33,625 nucleotides of DNA from Candidatus Parabeggiatoa sp. HSG14 (GTDB lineage Bacteria; Pseudomonadota; Gammaproteobacteria; Beggiatoales; Beggiatoaceae). Each line of letters begins with the position of its first letter. The first letter of the stretch is position 1. Of this stretch, positions 24,807 through 33,625 are shown one piece after another. The position numbers and the translations under genes were made by a program. Where the stretch lies: NCBI GenBank assembly GCA_030378085.1, contig JAUCGK010000018.1, positions 1 through 33,625 of the forward strand, written 5' to 3'. Under the pieces are notes generated by a model. The model was not told where the DNA came from, searched no databases, and saw only the letters and a program-made list of their open reading frames with translations.

Positions 24807-25724
24807 TCAAGAAACTGCAAGAGGCTGAAGATAACCAAAGGTAGGCACTGTTAAGTTGCTATCATCACAACGTATCATTTCCCATGCCCGCTTATTTGCT
24901 AATAGAGTACGCAATAAAGTGTTGTTAAGTTCATGTCCAGATTTATGTCCACTGAAAGCACCAATAAGTCCGTGTCCCAGTAAATATAAATCTCCAACAG
25001 CATCAAGTACCTTGTGTCTTACAAATTCATCTTCATAACGCAAACCATCTTCGTTCAAAATGCGATAATCATCCATCACAATAGCATTATCAAGACTTCC
25101 CCCTTTTGCTAAATTATTTTCACGTAAAAATTCAAGATCACGCATAAAACCAAAGGTGCGAGCACGACTAATTTCTTTGACAAAGGCGGTTTTAGAAAAA
25201 TCAATGTCCGCGTGATTTGGACTTCGCCTAAATACAGGATGATTAAAATCTATCTGGAAACTGACTTTAAAACCGTCGAAAGGTTCAAAACGTGCCCATT
25301 TATCGTCTTGTTGAACTTGTACTGTACGCTTAATACGGATATAGCTTTTGGGTACATTTTGCTCTTCTATGCCGGCCGATTGAATTAGAAAAACAAACGG
25401 CCCTGCACTGCCATCCATAATAGGAAGTTCAGGTGCACTCACATCAATATATGCATTATCTATACCTAAACCTGCCAAGGCTGATAACAAATGTTCAATT
25501 GTTGAAATTTTGACATCGCCCTTGACTAAAGTTGTTGATAACCGCGTATCACCAACATTTTCAGTACGTGCAGCAATTTCTACTGGTACTTTTAAATCTG
25601 TTCGCCTAAAAATAATCCCACTATTTGCAGGGGCAGGTCTAAGGGTCAAATAAACTTTTTCACCAGTGTGTAAGCCAACGCCGGTTGCACTAATCACATT
25701 TTTTAAGGTACGCTGCTTTATCAT
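24807..25724 (-). CDS. lpxC: UDP-3-O-acyl-N-acetylglucosamine deacetylase
   Basis: A 305-aa cytoplasmic zinc enzyme for the committed step of lipid A synthesis. The zinc ligands H78 (TIEHLL), H237 and D241 (HKVLD) and the catalytic H264 (SGHELNN) match E. coli positions to within one residue. The N-terminus MIKQRTLKN and full length are standard, so the start is secure. It follows ftsZ with a 424-bp gene-free gap, so it probably has its own promoter. Confidence 0.97.
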   Translation of the reverse strand: MIKQRTLKNVISATGVGLHTGEKVYLTLRPAPANSGIIFRRTDLKVPVEIAARTENVGDTRLSTTLVKGDVKISTIEHLLSALAGLGIDNAYIDVSAPELPIMDGSAGPFVFLIQSAGIEEQNVPKSYIRIKRTVQVQQDDKWARFEPFDGFKVSFQIDFNHPVFRRSPNHADIDFSKTAFVKEISRARTFGFMRDLEFLRENNLAKGGSLDNAIVMDDYRILNEDGLRYEDEFVRHKVLDAVGDLYLLGHGLIGAFSGHKSGHELNNTLLRTLLANKRAWEMIRCDDSNLTVPTFGYLQPLAVS

Positions 25725-26148
25725 TATTTAGAACTCGAAATCATCTATAGGTAATCAATTTTATGATTGACTCAGGCTGTATTTCATCACAAATACCCTT
25801 TTTCAAAAACAGGGGTTTATTATGTTTTCAAACTTTCTTTCAAACTTACAAATAACGTATCAATGAGAGAACATTACTTTACCTTTTCAACATTATCATA
25901 TTAAGTAAGAAATGCTTGACATTTTACGTTGTCGTAAAGTTTTCAAATCGGAGATGACGCTTATATCTAAGGTGATTTTGAAAATAGGTTGCATAATCAC
26001 GAGAAACCTTTAGTGCAACTAGTGCAACGCACCATTTGTGAGAATATAAAACCAACTTATCAAAGTTTTGTTCCTTAAGTTCAGATTACAATAAGCTATC
26101 TAAAAATGTATCATCTCTAACTATTGATATTTTCTCAGCAGATGGCAT
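25725..26148. other. 424-bp gap between ftsZ and lpxC
   Basis: No ORF or strong hairpin. A short direct repeat GTGCAACTAGTGCAAC lies near 26011-26026. The region should hold the ftsZ terminator and lpxC promoter, but I cannot place either. Confidence 0.4.
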
Positions 26149-27333
26149 TTAATCAGCTTGTCGGCGTAAAAAAGCAGGAATGTCTAGGTAGTCCCCAGAT
26201 TGCGTTTCAGAGTTATCATGGTCATCAAGGGTGTTATCATTACTACCTGTTTGCAGACGTGTTACAGTGGGCTTATCAAACTCTCTATAATCACCCATTT
26301 TTCCCGGTTTTTCTACCACTGGTGGTGTAGGTACCACTTTTATTTGGCGTTCTTGAGACTGTTGTTTGTTAACCACAGGGCCAACACCAGTTGCAATCAC
26401 AGTGACTCGCATTTCATCTTCCATATCTGGATCAAGCACGGTACCAACAACAACTGTCGCGTTTTCTGAAGCAAATTCCTCAATCACATTGCCCATTTCT
26501 TCAAATTCGCCTATGCTTAAATCCATACCAGCTGTCATGTTTACCAAGATACCGCGTGCCCCGGATAAATCGATATCTTCTAAGAGAGGACTATTAATAG
26601 CTAATTCACCTGCTTTACGGGCACGGCCTTCTCCCTTGGCATAGCCTGTTCCCATCATAGCTTGCCCCATTTCTTGCATGACAGTTGTCACATCCGCAAA
26701 ATCTACGTTAATCAGACCAGGACAAGTAATCAATTCAGAAATACCCTGCACTGCATTATATAAAACCTCATTAGCTTTTTTAAAAGCATCCAACAATGTG
26801 GTATCTTTTCCTAATACCTTAAGTAACTTTTCATTAGGAATAATAATCAAAGAGTCCACATGTTGACTAAGTTCTTTAATGCCTTCATCAGCAATCAATG
26901 CACGTTTTCTACCCTCGAATGGAAACGGGCGAGTCACCACGGCCACAGTTAATATGCCCAAGTCTTTGGCAACTTGTGCCACGACAGGCGCAGCACCTGT
27001 GCCAGTTCCTCCCCCCATGCCGGCAGTAATAAATACCATATCAGTCCCTTCGAGGACACCCATAACACGTTCACGATCTTCTACCGCTGCTTGTTGTCCA
27101 ATTTCTGGATTAGCTCCCGCTCCCAAGCCTTTAGTGACATCTGTACCCAGTTGTAAAATAGTTCGTGCTGAGGAATTTTTGAGAGCCTGTGCATCTGTAT
27201 TAGCACAAATAAATTCGACACCTTCAATATTACCTTGAAGCATGTGTTCAACGGCATTACCTCCTCCTCCCCCAACACCAACCACTTTAATCACAGCGTT
27301 TTGGCTGTAAGTATCCATTAATTCAAATGGCAC
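26149..27333 (-). CDS. ftsZ: Cell division GTPase FtsZ
   Basis: 394-aa tubulin homolog that forms the division ring. The glycine-rich nucleotide loop ([13 protein letters not shown], ~19-31), tubulin signature GGGTGTG (107-113) and T7 loop NVDFADV (209-215) are intact, and the C-terminal peptide [11 protein letters not shown] (384-394) binds FtsA and ZipA. The start is GTG with AGGAGG 8 nt upstream; an ATG six codons in (27318) is the alternative. The 65-bp gap to ftsA includes two GAAAAAT heptamers (27361-27374). Confidence 0.97.
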   Translation of the reverse strand: MPFELMDTYSQNAVIKVVGVGGGGGNAVEHMLQGNIEGVEFICANTDAQALKNSSARTILQLGTDVTKGLGAGANPEIGQQAAVEDRERVMGVLEGTDMVFITAGMGGGTGTGAAPVVAQVAKDLGILTVAVVTRPFPFEGRKRALIADEGIKELSQHVDSLIIIPNEKLLKVLGKDTTLLDAFKKANEVLYNAVQGISELITCPGLINVDFADVTTVMQEMGQAMMGTGYAKGEGRARKAGELAINSPLLEDIDLSGARGILVNMTAGMDLSIGEFEEMGNVIEEFASENATVVVGTVLDPDMEDEMRVTVIATGVGPVVNKQQSQERQIKVVPTPPVVEKPGKMGDYREFDKPTVTRLQTGSNDNTLDDHDNSETQSGDYLDIPAFLRRQAD

Positions 27334-27360
27334 TTGATTAACCTCCTCTTAAAATTTAAC

Positions 27361-27374
27361 GAAAAATGAAAAAT
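27361..27374. repeat. GAAAAAT heptamer pair between ftsA and ftsZ
   Basis: Two exact GAAAAAT units in the ftsA-ftsZ gap. The same heptamer, in rotation, occurs at 8543-8563 and, on the other strand, at 32323-32343. Confidence 0.65.
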
Positions 27375-27398
27375 TCATAAGACAAATACAATAGATGA

Positions 27399-28637
27399 TC
27401 AAAAATTACCTTGGAACCAGTTTTTCATGCGACCCAATGCGCCTTTGACGTTTACCACTGAATGAGCAATATCTGATGTTTGCTCATGGCGGTGTTGGTA
27501 ACCAAATAAAAGCAAACCTACGCCTGTCGCATGAATAGGATTGCAAACGACATCAATCAATCCCGTTACAAATTTGGGATAACCAACGCGTACTGGCATG
27601 TGAAACACTTCTTCAGCCAATTCTATAACACCTTCCATTTTAGCACTACCGCCTGTTAGCACAATTCCAGCTGCAATCAAATCTTCATAACCGCTGCGCC
27701 GCAATACAGCTTGTACGAGCGTGAATAATTCTTCATAACGTGGCTCCACCACATCAGCCAAAGTTTGCCTTGCTAAATGGCGAGGTGGACGAGCACCAAC
27801 GCTAGGTACTTCTATCATTTCTTCAGCATTTGCTAATTGTGTCAAAGCGCAAGCATATTTTATTTTAATATTTTCCGCATATTGGGTAGGTGTACGCATA
27901 GCAACTGCAATATCATTGGTCACCTGATCTCCTGCTATTGGAATAACTGAAGTATGGCGTATTGCACCTTCAGTAAACACAGCAATATCTGTCGTTCCAC
28001 CACCAACATCCACTAAACAAACACCTAAATCTTTTTCATCTTCTGTCAACACAGCCGCACCTGATGCCAATTGTTCTAGGATAACATCGTCTACTTCCAA
28101 GCCGCAGAGACGTACACATTTAATGATGTTTTGCGCTGCACTTGCAGCACCTGTTACTAAATGAACTTTTGCTTCTAGACGAACGCCAGACATGCCGATA
28201 GGTTCACGGATACCTTCTTGATTATCAATGATAAATTCTTGAGGAAGTATATGAATGATTTTTTGATCGGCGGGAATGGCAACGGCGCGAGCAGCATCAA
28301 TGACTCTATCAATATCATCTTGAGTCACTTCTTTATCACGAATTGCTACAATGCCATGTGAGTTCATACTACGGATGTGGCTACCAGCAATGCCAGTATA
28401 AACGGAATGAATTTCACAACCAGACATTAATTCTGCTTCTTCCACGGCACGTTGAATCGAATGGGTAGTGGATTCAATATTAACGACTACGCCTTTTTTT
28501 AGCCCTCGCGAGGGGTGTTGTCCTATCCCAATAATTTCGACTTCTTTTCCTTCGGGAGAAACTTCCCCTACAATTGCTACTACTTTGGATGTACCAATAT
28601 CAAGGCCGACAATTAAATTTTTTTCTCTAGGTGGCAT
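27399..28637 (-). CDS. ftsA: Cell division protein FtsA
   Basis: A 412-aa actin-like ATPase that tethers FtsZ to the membrane. Visible are the phosphate-1 loop GLDIGTSKVVAIVGE (near the N-terminus), VDVGGGTTDIAVF, the adenosine loop GIVLTGGSAKMEG and a C-terminal amphipathic helix (LGRMKNWFQGNF). The ATG at 28637 has GAGG 8 nt upstream, overlapping the ftsQ stop; a TTG four codons further up is less likely. Classic ftsQ-ftsA-ftsZ order. Confidence 0.97.
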   Translation of the reverse strand: MPPREKNLIVGLDIGTSKVVAIVGEVSPEGKEVEIIGIGQHPSRGLKKGVVVNIESTTHSIQRAVEEAELMSGCEIHSVYTGIAGSHIRSMNSHGIVAIRDKEVTQDDIDRVIDAARAVAIPADQKIIHILPQEFIIDNQEGIREPIGMSGVRLEAKVHLVTGAASAAQNIIKCVRLCGLEVDDVILEQLASGAAVLTEDEKDLGVCLVDVGGGTTDIAVFTEGAIRHTSVIPIAGDQVTNDIAVAMRTPTQYAENIKIKYACALTQLANAEEMIEVPSVGARPPRHLARQTLADVVEPRYEELFTLVQAVLRRSGYEDLIAAGIVLTGGSAKMEGVIELAEEVFHMPVRVGYPKFVTGLIDVVCNPIHATGVGLLLFGYQHRHEQTSDIAHSVVNVKGALGRMKNWFQGNF

Positions 28638-28645
28638 GTTTTTCC

Positions 28646-29404
28646 TCAATCTGCTAAAGCATGAAGCACAGCAATACCATTGGTATAACGCAGATCGACA
28701 TACACTGGAGGTAATTTTTGTGTGGACAATAAACGATGGTATACTTTAATGAAGCGTTGCAAACGTGTGTTTTTTTTATCATATCGGGAAAGCCGAAGTT
28801 TAATTCCATTGTCCAATACCATATACCAAGTCTGTCTTGCGTTGTAGCCAAATTCGTGGATAGAAAAACCGTAAGCATTCACCAATGGCGCAAGCTGGTT
28901 GTAACGTTCCAAAATTTTACCTACACTATTAGGTGGCCCATAAAATTGGGGTAAACCCAAATCTCCTTTTCTCTTTAAAGGCACATTAAATAAATAACCT
29001 TCATCATCTACCAATGCCTTATTTTGCCATTGTGCTATCACTTGACGTTCCTGTACTTGTATAAGTAATGTATTTGGCCATTGTCTATGTATTTGTACAT
29101 CTTTTATCCAAGGAAACTTTAATACGGCTAAACGCACTGTCGTCATATCTATACTAAAAAAACCGCCTTTTGCAACCTGAGAAACTATAGTTTGCAGAAC
29201 TTGGGGATCGGTATTGATGAGATGACCTTCAATACGCACAGTCGTCATAGGTAAAGTGTGTGGTTCTAAAATCAAAAGCAAAAAACTACCTCCCAGACTT
29301 AATAGCAATCCAATAATTAGTACGTTTTTAATCCAAAATGAATGGATTAGAACCGTAGAGATATAATGTTGCTTTAACGAATTTTTTTGGCGTTTTCGTA
29401 TCAC
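28646..29404 (-). CDS. ftsQ: Cell division protein FtsQ
   Basis: A 252-aa bitopic membrane protein that recruits FtsB/FtsL to the divisome. A basic cytoplasmic tail, one helix (~27-47), a POTRA domain starting PMTTVRIEGHL (~52-120) and a beta domain with WQNKALVDDEGYLF and LPQFYGP. The start is GTG with no obvious ribosome binding site. It ends 8 bp before the ftsA ATG. Upstream, where ddlB would normally be, is a gene-free gap. Confidence 0.92.
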   Translation of the reverse strand: MIRKRQKNSLKQHYISTVLIHSFWIKNVLIIGLLLSLGGSFLLLILEPHTLPMTTVRIEGHLINTDPQVLQTIVSQVAKGGFFSIDMTTVRLAVLKFPWIKDVQIHRQWPNTLLIQVQERQVIAQWQNKALVDDEGYLFNVPLKRKGDLGLPQFYGPPNSVGKILERYNQLAPLVNAYGFSIHEFGYNARQTWYMVLDNGIKLRLSRYDKKNTRLQRFIKVYHRLLSTQKLPPVYVDLRYTNGIAVLHALAD

Positions 29405-29490
29405 TTGTTTTTAAGTCTGTATTAATTTAAGGGAGGCAAAAAATTTCTTCTAATAACTAAAAAAACTCATGCGAAAATTAAATTTAAGAA

Positions 29491-29511
29491 TAAAAAATAA
29501 AAAATAAAAAA
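29491..29511. repeat. TAAAAAA heptamer tract
   Basis: Three exact TAAAAAA units in the murB-ftsQ gap. Confidence 0.6.
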
Positions 29512-29613
29512 TAGCTTATAAAATCAGTTTATAACTTTGAATCTTAATGTAATTTCCTGTCTTTGTACAACTTAATGAAATTTATATATTTTATTTATTT
29601 GATTATATTTTTC

Positions 29614-29646
29614 AGTGTATTACTTTCATTTTCACTGTAATACACT
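29614..29646 (-). other. Stem-loop in the murB-ftsQ gap
   Basis: The arms AGTGTATTAC and GTAATACACT (10 bp) surround a 13-nt loop. There is no long T-run on the minus strand after it. It could be a terminator for murB, an operator, or an RNA structure in the ftsQ leader. Confidence 0.5.
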
Positions 29647-29929
29647 CTTATGATAAAATTGGGACCATCATATTTTAATTTATTTTTATAAGTATGGCTA
29701 ATAGCAATAACATTCATTATCAATTTTATCAATTTGCAAAAAGGTATAATATCCAATTTATTTAATATCATCTTCAACTTGATCAATACCTTCGCCAATA
29801 TCAAAAAATTGTTATTTTGTGCATTAGGTACAGAACAACGAAAATAGTATTTATAGCAAAATTGGCAAAGGTATTGACTTGAATAGTATACTAATACTCA
29901 AATAATCTGAACTTTTTGGATACACACTC

Positions 29930-30865
29930 TCAAGTCTGTTTTTCAATAAATTCTCCAACCATAAACACTTCTGGGATTAAATGAATACCATATTTTTGTT
30001 TTACTGAGGTTCTGATTTGCTCAATTAAGCTTTCAATATCAGCTGCAGTGGTTGCAGTATGGTTAATAATAAAATTGGCATGTTTTTCTGATACATATAC
30101 CCCTCCTTTTCCTTTCCCTTTCCAACCAGCTTGTTCTATCAAACGAGCTGCATAATCTCCCTGTGGATTACGAAATACAGACCCACAACTTGGTAAGCCA
30201 ATGGGTTGTGTTTCATTGCGTTTTTTTAGTAAGGATTTAATTTTGGCGAAACTCTCTTCTACAGAAGAGGAAGTTAGTTGTAAAGTGGCTGCAACAAACC
30301 ATTCATTTTTTGGACCTTTGACACTGCGATAATTAATTTCGTAATCCGTTATTTGACGGTGGTAACGTTGTCCTCGTTGATTTAAAGTTTCTATGCTTTG
30401 TACAAGTGACCATGTATTTTTTCCCCACGCACCAGCATTCATAGCTAAAGCACCACCGAAGGTACCAGGAATACCTGCTAAAAATTCGGTACCACTTAAG
30501 CCAGCCCGTGCAGCAAAACGGGCGAGTTTGGCAGAACTTACACCTGCTTCAACATATAAAGTATTATCATTTATTAATTTTATTTCATTAAGTAAACCTG
30601 CTGTGCGTATCACAACGCCATGTATACCACCATCCCGTACTAGAAGATTGCTGCCTAAGCCTATCCAAAAAATAGGTATGTTTTTGGGTAATTGCTGAAT
30701 AAATAGTGCTAAATCTGCTAAATCTGCTGGTTCATAAAACCATTGGGCAGGGCCACCTACACGCCATGAAGTATGCTTTGACATTGGTTCATCATGACGC
30801 AAATTACCCCGTAAGTCTGCAAGGTTAAAGGGCATTTCAATGGGAAATTTAAATTGGGGCTTCAT
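29930..30865 (-). CDS. murB: UDP-N-acetylenolpyruvoylglucosamine reductase
   Basis: A 311-aa flavoenzyme making UDP-MurNAc. The FAD-binding segments IGLGSNLLVRDGG (68-80) and GIPGTFGGALAMNAGA (131-146) and the active-site residues Y179-R180, S229 (SCGSVFRNP) and E299 (LIPEV) are present. The length and the lack of the large E. coli-type insertion fit a type II MurB. It lies 7 bp after murC and shares its transcript. Placement of murB between murC and ftsQ is common in several gammaproteobacteria. Confidence 0.96.
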   Translation of the reverse strand: MKPQFKFPIEMPFNLADLRGNLRHDEPMSKHTSWRVGGPAQWFYEPADLADLALFIQQLPKNIPIFWIGLGSNLLVRDGGIHGVVIRTAGLLNEIKLINDNTLYVEAGVSSAKLARFAARAGLSGTEFLAGIPGTFGGALAMNAGAWGKNTWSLVQSIETLNQRGQRYHRQITDYEINYRSVKGPKNEWFVAATLQLTSSSVEESFAKIKSLLKKRNETQPIGLPSCGSVFRNPQGDYAARLIEQAGWKGKGKGGVYVSEKHANFIINHTATTAADIESLIEQIRTSVKQKYGIHLIPEVFMVGEFIEKQT

Positions 30866-30872
30866 TAAGTTT

Positions 30873-32291
30873 TTAGTGAGACATCAAATAATTTGGTAAT
30901 GTGGTAGCAATTGCACCAATATTGCCAGCCCCCAAAGTCAGTAAAATATCTTGATTTTGTAATAAAGAGGGTAATAAAGTTGTTAATTGCTCGGGTTTTG
31001 CGACAAACGTTGGTTGATGTTTTCCGTTAGCACAGATAGTTTGATATAAAACATCTCCTGTTGCGCCCATAATAGGCGTTTCTCCAGCTGCATAAATATC
31101 AAGTAATAACAAAGTATCAATAGTGGATAAGATTTGCACAAAATCATCAAATAAATCATAAGTGCGCGTATAACGATGAGGCTGAAATACTACTACTAAA
31201 CGTCGTTGTGGCCATCCATCACGTATGGCTTGTAGTACGGCTGCAATTTCCTGTGGATGGTGTCCATAATCGTCAATATGCAAAATTTCACCTTGAGTTG
31301 TCACAATATTTTGCATTTGAAAACGTCGATCTATACCACTAAATGCTGACAAAGCACGAGCAATGGCGGTATCAGAAACGCCCACTTCATGGGCAATTGC
31401 AATAGCAGCTAATGCGTTACGCACATTATGTTTACCCGGTAAATTCAAAGTCACATCTAACCAAGGAATTTTATCGTGTAAAACTTTAAAGTGCGTTTGT
31501 CCTTGTTTTTGTTGAATATCTGTCGCCTGAATATCTGCTCTTTCAGATAATCCATAAGTTATCTTGTGTTTAGTGAGCTGTGGTAATATGTCTTTTATCA
31601 CGGGATTATCAATACACAAAACAGCCAATCCATAAAAAGGTAACTGTTGCAAAAATTCAACAAATGTTTGACGCAACTGACTAAAATCGTTGTTATAAGT
31701 TCGTATATGATCTGCATCAATATTAGTAACAACAGCCATCACCGGTTTTAAATATAAAAACGAGGCATCACTTTCATCAGCTTCAGCCACTAAATATTCT
31801 CCAGACCCTAAACTGGCATGTGTTCCAGCACTATTTAAACGTCCGCCTATCACAAAAGTAGGATCCAAATTGCCTTCGGCTAACAAACTGGCAATTAAAC
31901 TGGTTGTAGTCGTTTTACCGTGTGTTCCAGCAATGGCAATCCCTTGGCGAAAGCGCATTAATTCGCCTAACATCTCAGCACGGGGTATGACAGGAATCCG
32001 TTTAGCACGAGCAACTTGTACTTCGGGGTTATCTTCCTTAACTGCACTAGAAATCACGACAACATCACAACCATGCATATATTCAGCTGCATGTCCGATT
32101 TGTATCTTAATCCCTAAATCGGCCAATCGTCGTGTCATCTTACTTTTTTGCAAATCTGATCCCGATACAGCATAACCAATGCGGTGCATGACTTCAGCAA
32201 TGCCACCCATCCCAGATCCGCCTATACCAATAAAATGAATACGTCTTCCACGTTTAGGAAGGGGCGAATTGCTTAATCCATTAACATTCAT
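30873..32291 (-). CDS. murC: UDP-N-acetylmuramate--L-alanine ligase
   Basis: A 472-aa ATP-dependent ligase adding L-Ala to UDP-MurNAc. It has the N-terminal nucleotide-sugar loop IGIGGSGMGGIAE (21-33), the ATP loop AGTHGKTTTTS (121-131), the DADHI segment and HPTE-like DDYGHHPQEIAAV, and a normal C-terminal domain. The ATG start lies 33 bp after murG; that gap carries heptamer repeat sequence. Confidence 0.96.
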   Translation of the reverse strand: MNVNGLSNSPLPKRGRRIHFIGIGGSGMGGIAEVMHRIGYAVSGSDLQKSKMTRRLADLGIKIQIGHAAEYMHGCDVVVISSAVKEDNPEVQVARAKRIPVIPRAEMLGELMRFRQGIAIAGTHGKTTTTSLIASLLAEGNLDPTFVIGGRLNSAGTHASLGSGEYLVAEADESDASFLYLKPVMAVVTNIDADHIRTYNNDFSQLRQTFVEFLQQLPFYGLAVLCIDNPVIKDILPQLTKHKITYGLSERADIQATDIQQKQGQTHFKVLHDKIPWLDVTLNLPGKHNVRNALAAIAIAHEVGVSDTAIARALSAFSGIDRRFQMQNIVTTQGEILHIDDYGHHPQEIAAVLQAIRDGWPQRRLVVVFQPHRYTRTYDLFDDFVQILSTIDTLLLLDIYAAGETPIMGATGDVLYQTICANGKHQPTFVAKPEQLTTLLPSLLQNQDILLTLGAGNIGAIATTLPNYLMSH

Positions 32292-32322
32292 TAAATACAG
32301 GCTCTTGTTTTAAATAAGTAGG

Positions 32323-32343
32323 TTTCATTTTTCATTTTTCACA
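32323..32343. repeat. TTTCATT heptamers at the murG 3' end
   Basis: Two exact TTTCATT units and a third degenerate one. On the minus strand they give the murG C-terminal codons YVKNEK and the stop. Same heptamer as at 8543 and 27361. Confidence 0.7.
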
Positions 32344-33434
32344 TAAGCGGTTTTGACGACTAAGTTTACTACTTCTTGTAATGCGGTAGGCATAGCACAG
32401 TACCGTGCTGCTTCTGACATAGCCGTTAAGCGCATTGTGTTTTTCAGCAATTCTGTTATCAATGTGGCTAATTTTTCTACAGTGAGTTCTGTTTGTGGCA
32501 ATAAGATAGCTGCGCCACGGTTGGCTAAAAATTGAGCATTACAGGTTTGATGGTCATCCACTGCGTAAGGATAAGGTATTAATATACTAGCAATACCTGT
32601 TTGTGCCAATTCACTAATCGTTATTGCACCAGCTCTACAAATCACTATATCAGCCCAATGATAAGCGGCTGCCATATCTTCAATAAAAGCCGTTACTTTT
32701 GCTTGAAATGGGGCATTGTTATAAGCTTGCTGCATGGCCTCAATATGGGTTGTTCCTGTTTGATGCCAAACTTCAATTGCACCGATTACTTGTTGTAAAG
32801 CAAAAGGTACCGTGTCATTCAAAATTTTAGCACCCAAACTACCACCAATGATTAACACACGCAATGGATTATGTACCATTCTTGGTATTGGCTTCGATAA
32901 AGCTATAATGTTAGCACGAAGGGGATTTCCCGTATGCACTGCATGGTAATTTTTTGGAAAAGTGCGAGGAAAAGCCTCCATAACGATAAAGGCTAATCGT
33001 GCTAACCAACGATTAGTTAAACCAGAAACGGCATTTTGTTCATGAATTAATAAAGGGATACGTAACAACCATGCTGCTACTCCCCCGGGCCCTGTAACAA
33101 ATCCACCCATACCGACAACGACTGCGGGCCGTAAAGTGCGTAAAACGCATAGTGATTGCCAAATTGCAAAGATAATTTTAAAGGGAGCTGTCAATAAACT
33201 CAGTTTCCCTTTTCCTCGTATTCCATCGATATTAATATATTTTATATCTATATGAGTGGCAGGCACAACACGAGCTTCTAAACCCCGTTGTGTCCCCAAC
33301 CAACACACTGTAATTCCCTGTGTCCGTAAGGTTTCTGCGATTGCTAAAGCTGGAAATACATGCCCACCAGTACCCCCAGCCATTAATAGTATAGGTTGAA
33401 GTGGTGGTTTTGTTAAAGGGGTCATAAGAGTCAT
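32325..33434 (-). CDS. murG: UDP-GlcNAc:undecaprenyl-pyrophosphoryl-MurNAc-pentapeptide transferase
   Basis: A 369-aa peripheral membrane GT-B glycosyltransferase that makes lipid II. It has the glycine loop MAGGTGGHVFPALAIAE (18-34), VVGMGGFVTGPGGVAAW, the HEQNAVSGLTNRWL acceptor region, IIGGSLGAKILN and CRAGAITISELAQTG for UDP-GlcNAc. The start could be Met1 or Met4. The last residues YVKNEK and the stop come from heptamer repeats. It is the first gene of the cluster seen here; ftsW, often upstream, is not in the window. Confidence 0.96.
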   Translation of the reverse strand: MTLMTPLTKPPLQPILLMAGGTGGHVFPALAIAETLRTQGITVCWLGTQRGLEARVVPATHIDIKYINIDGIRGKGKLSLLTAPFKIIFAIWQSLCVLRTLRPAVVVGMGGFVTGPGGVAAWLLRIPLLIHEQNAVSGLTNRWLARLAFIVMEAFPRTFPKNYHAVHTGNPLRANIIALSKPIPRMVHNPLRVLIIGGSLGAKILNDTVPFALQQVIGAIEVWHQTGTTHIEAMQQAYNNAPFQAKVTAFIEDMAAAYHWADIVICRAGAITISELAQTGIASILIPYPYAVDDHQTCNAQFLANRGAAILLPQTELTVEKLATLITELLKNTMRLTAMSEAARYCAMPTALQEVVNLVVKTAYVKNEK

Positions 33435-33625
33435 TTATGAGTTTTTATTTAAAATTGATAATTTTCAATATCAAAAATTTTTTGCGGTTAATTTTTTAAT
33501 GATAACAAGAATAACGTATTGTTACTCTGGTTAAAAATATATACTTATATATAATGGAAAATAATACCACGATATAATCCAGTTTAAGAAAATCAGTCAA
33601 AACAGTACTCATTTCCCTAGTATAT

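Larger units (their letters stand above)
29405..29929. other. 525-bp gene-free gap where ddlB is expected
   Basis: Between murB and ftsQ. It contains TAAAAAA heptamers (29491-29511), a 10-bp-arm stem-loop AGTGTATTAC/GTAATACACT (29614-29646) and the near-palindromic AATAGTATACTAATACTC region near 29890. A 69-codon minus-strand ORF is low-complexity and AT-rich and looks like chance. No trace of a D-Ala-D-Ala ligase motif was seen. The gap probably carries the promoter for ftsQAZ. Confidence 0.6.

Noticed and set aside
26366..27238. Several plus-strand ORFs across ftsZ
   Set aside because: Antisense shadows of ftsZ, which is unmistakable on the minus strand.
29595..29804. 69-aa minus-strand ORF in the murB-ftsQ gap
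   Set aside because: Low-complexity, AT-driven Lys/Ile/Asn composition, no ribosome binding site, and it overlaps a perfect stem-loop.
33435..33625. Start of ftsW or another gene upstream of murG
   Set aside because: No open frame with recognisable sequence; the last 191 bp appear non-coding.

Overview
The window reads as a low-GC gammaproteobacterial chromosome. The best guess is Thiotrichales (Beggiatoa/Thioploca-like). This rests on two gene orders of the Pseudomonas type, AT-rich codon use, and intergenic DNA loaded with heptamer tracts, REP-like palindromes and MITE-like elements. The lineage is an inference; no rRNA or tRNA gene was seen.

Layout. 1-484 holds two abutting short inverted-repeat elements. 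485-3114 is a two-gene operon of unknown function, a DUF3800-like protein plus a TPR protein. 3181-8534 (minus strand) is the conserved block tonB-like, algH/yqgE, ruvX/yqgF, pyrR, pyrB, pyrX. It couples aspartate transcarbamoylase to a catalytically dead dihydroorotase-like subunit. 8535-18780 is accessory: a small membrane protein, a DUF1451 zinc-ribbon protein, a periplasmic GH13 amylase, two PDDEXK-type nuclease-like proteins, an S74 chaperone-domain protein beside a Cys-rich secreted protein, an MlaC-like protein and a lipoprotein, all separated by repeats. 18781-22813 is a two-gene operon: an HTH protein with a P-loop-less AAA-like region, then a 954-aa protein with an extracytoplasmic NHL propeller, one membrane helix and an intact cytoplasmic AAA/STAND-like ATPase. 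This is the best candidate for an undescribed signalling or defence system. 23341-33434 is the division and cell-wall (dcw) cluster, read right to left as murG, murC, murB, ftsQ, ftsA, ftsZ, lpxC and an M23 LytM peptidase, with dciA on the opposite strand. ddlB, usually between murB/murC and ftsQ, is missing; a 525-bp gene-free gap lies there.

Repeats. Heptamer tracts (GAAAAGT, GAAAAAT, GGTAAAA and AATGGGA types) sit between genes and also inside genes. They form the C-terminal codons of PyrX and MurG and an extra loop of YqgF. A ~97-bp MITE-like element occurs twice. The second copy ends exactly where a decayed 3' fragment of the coiled-coil nuclease gene begins, which points to local duplication and gene loss.
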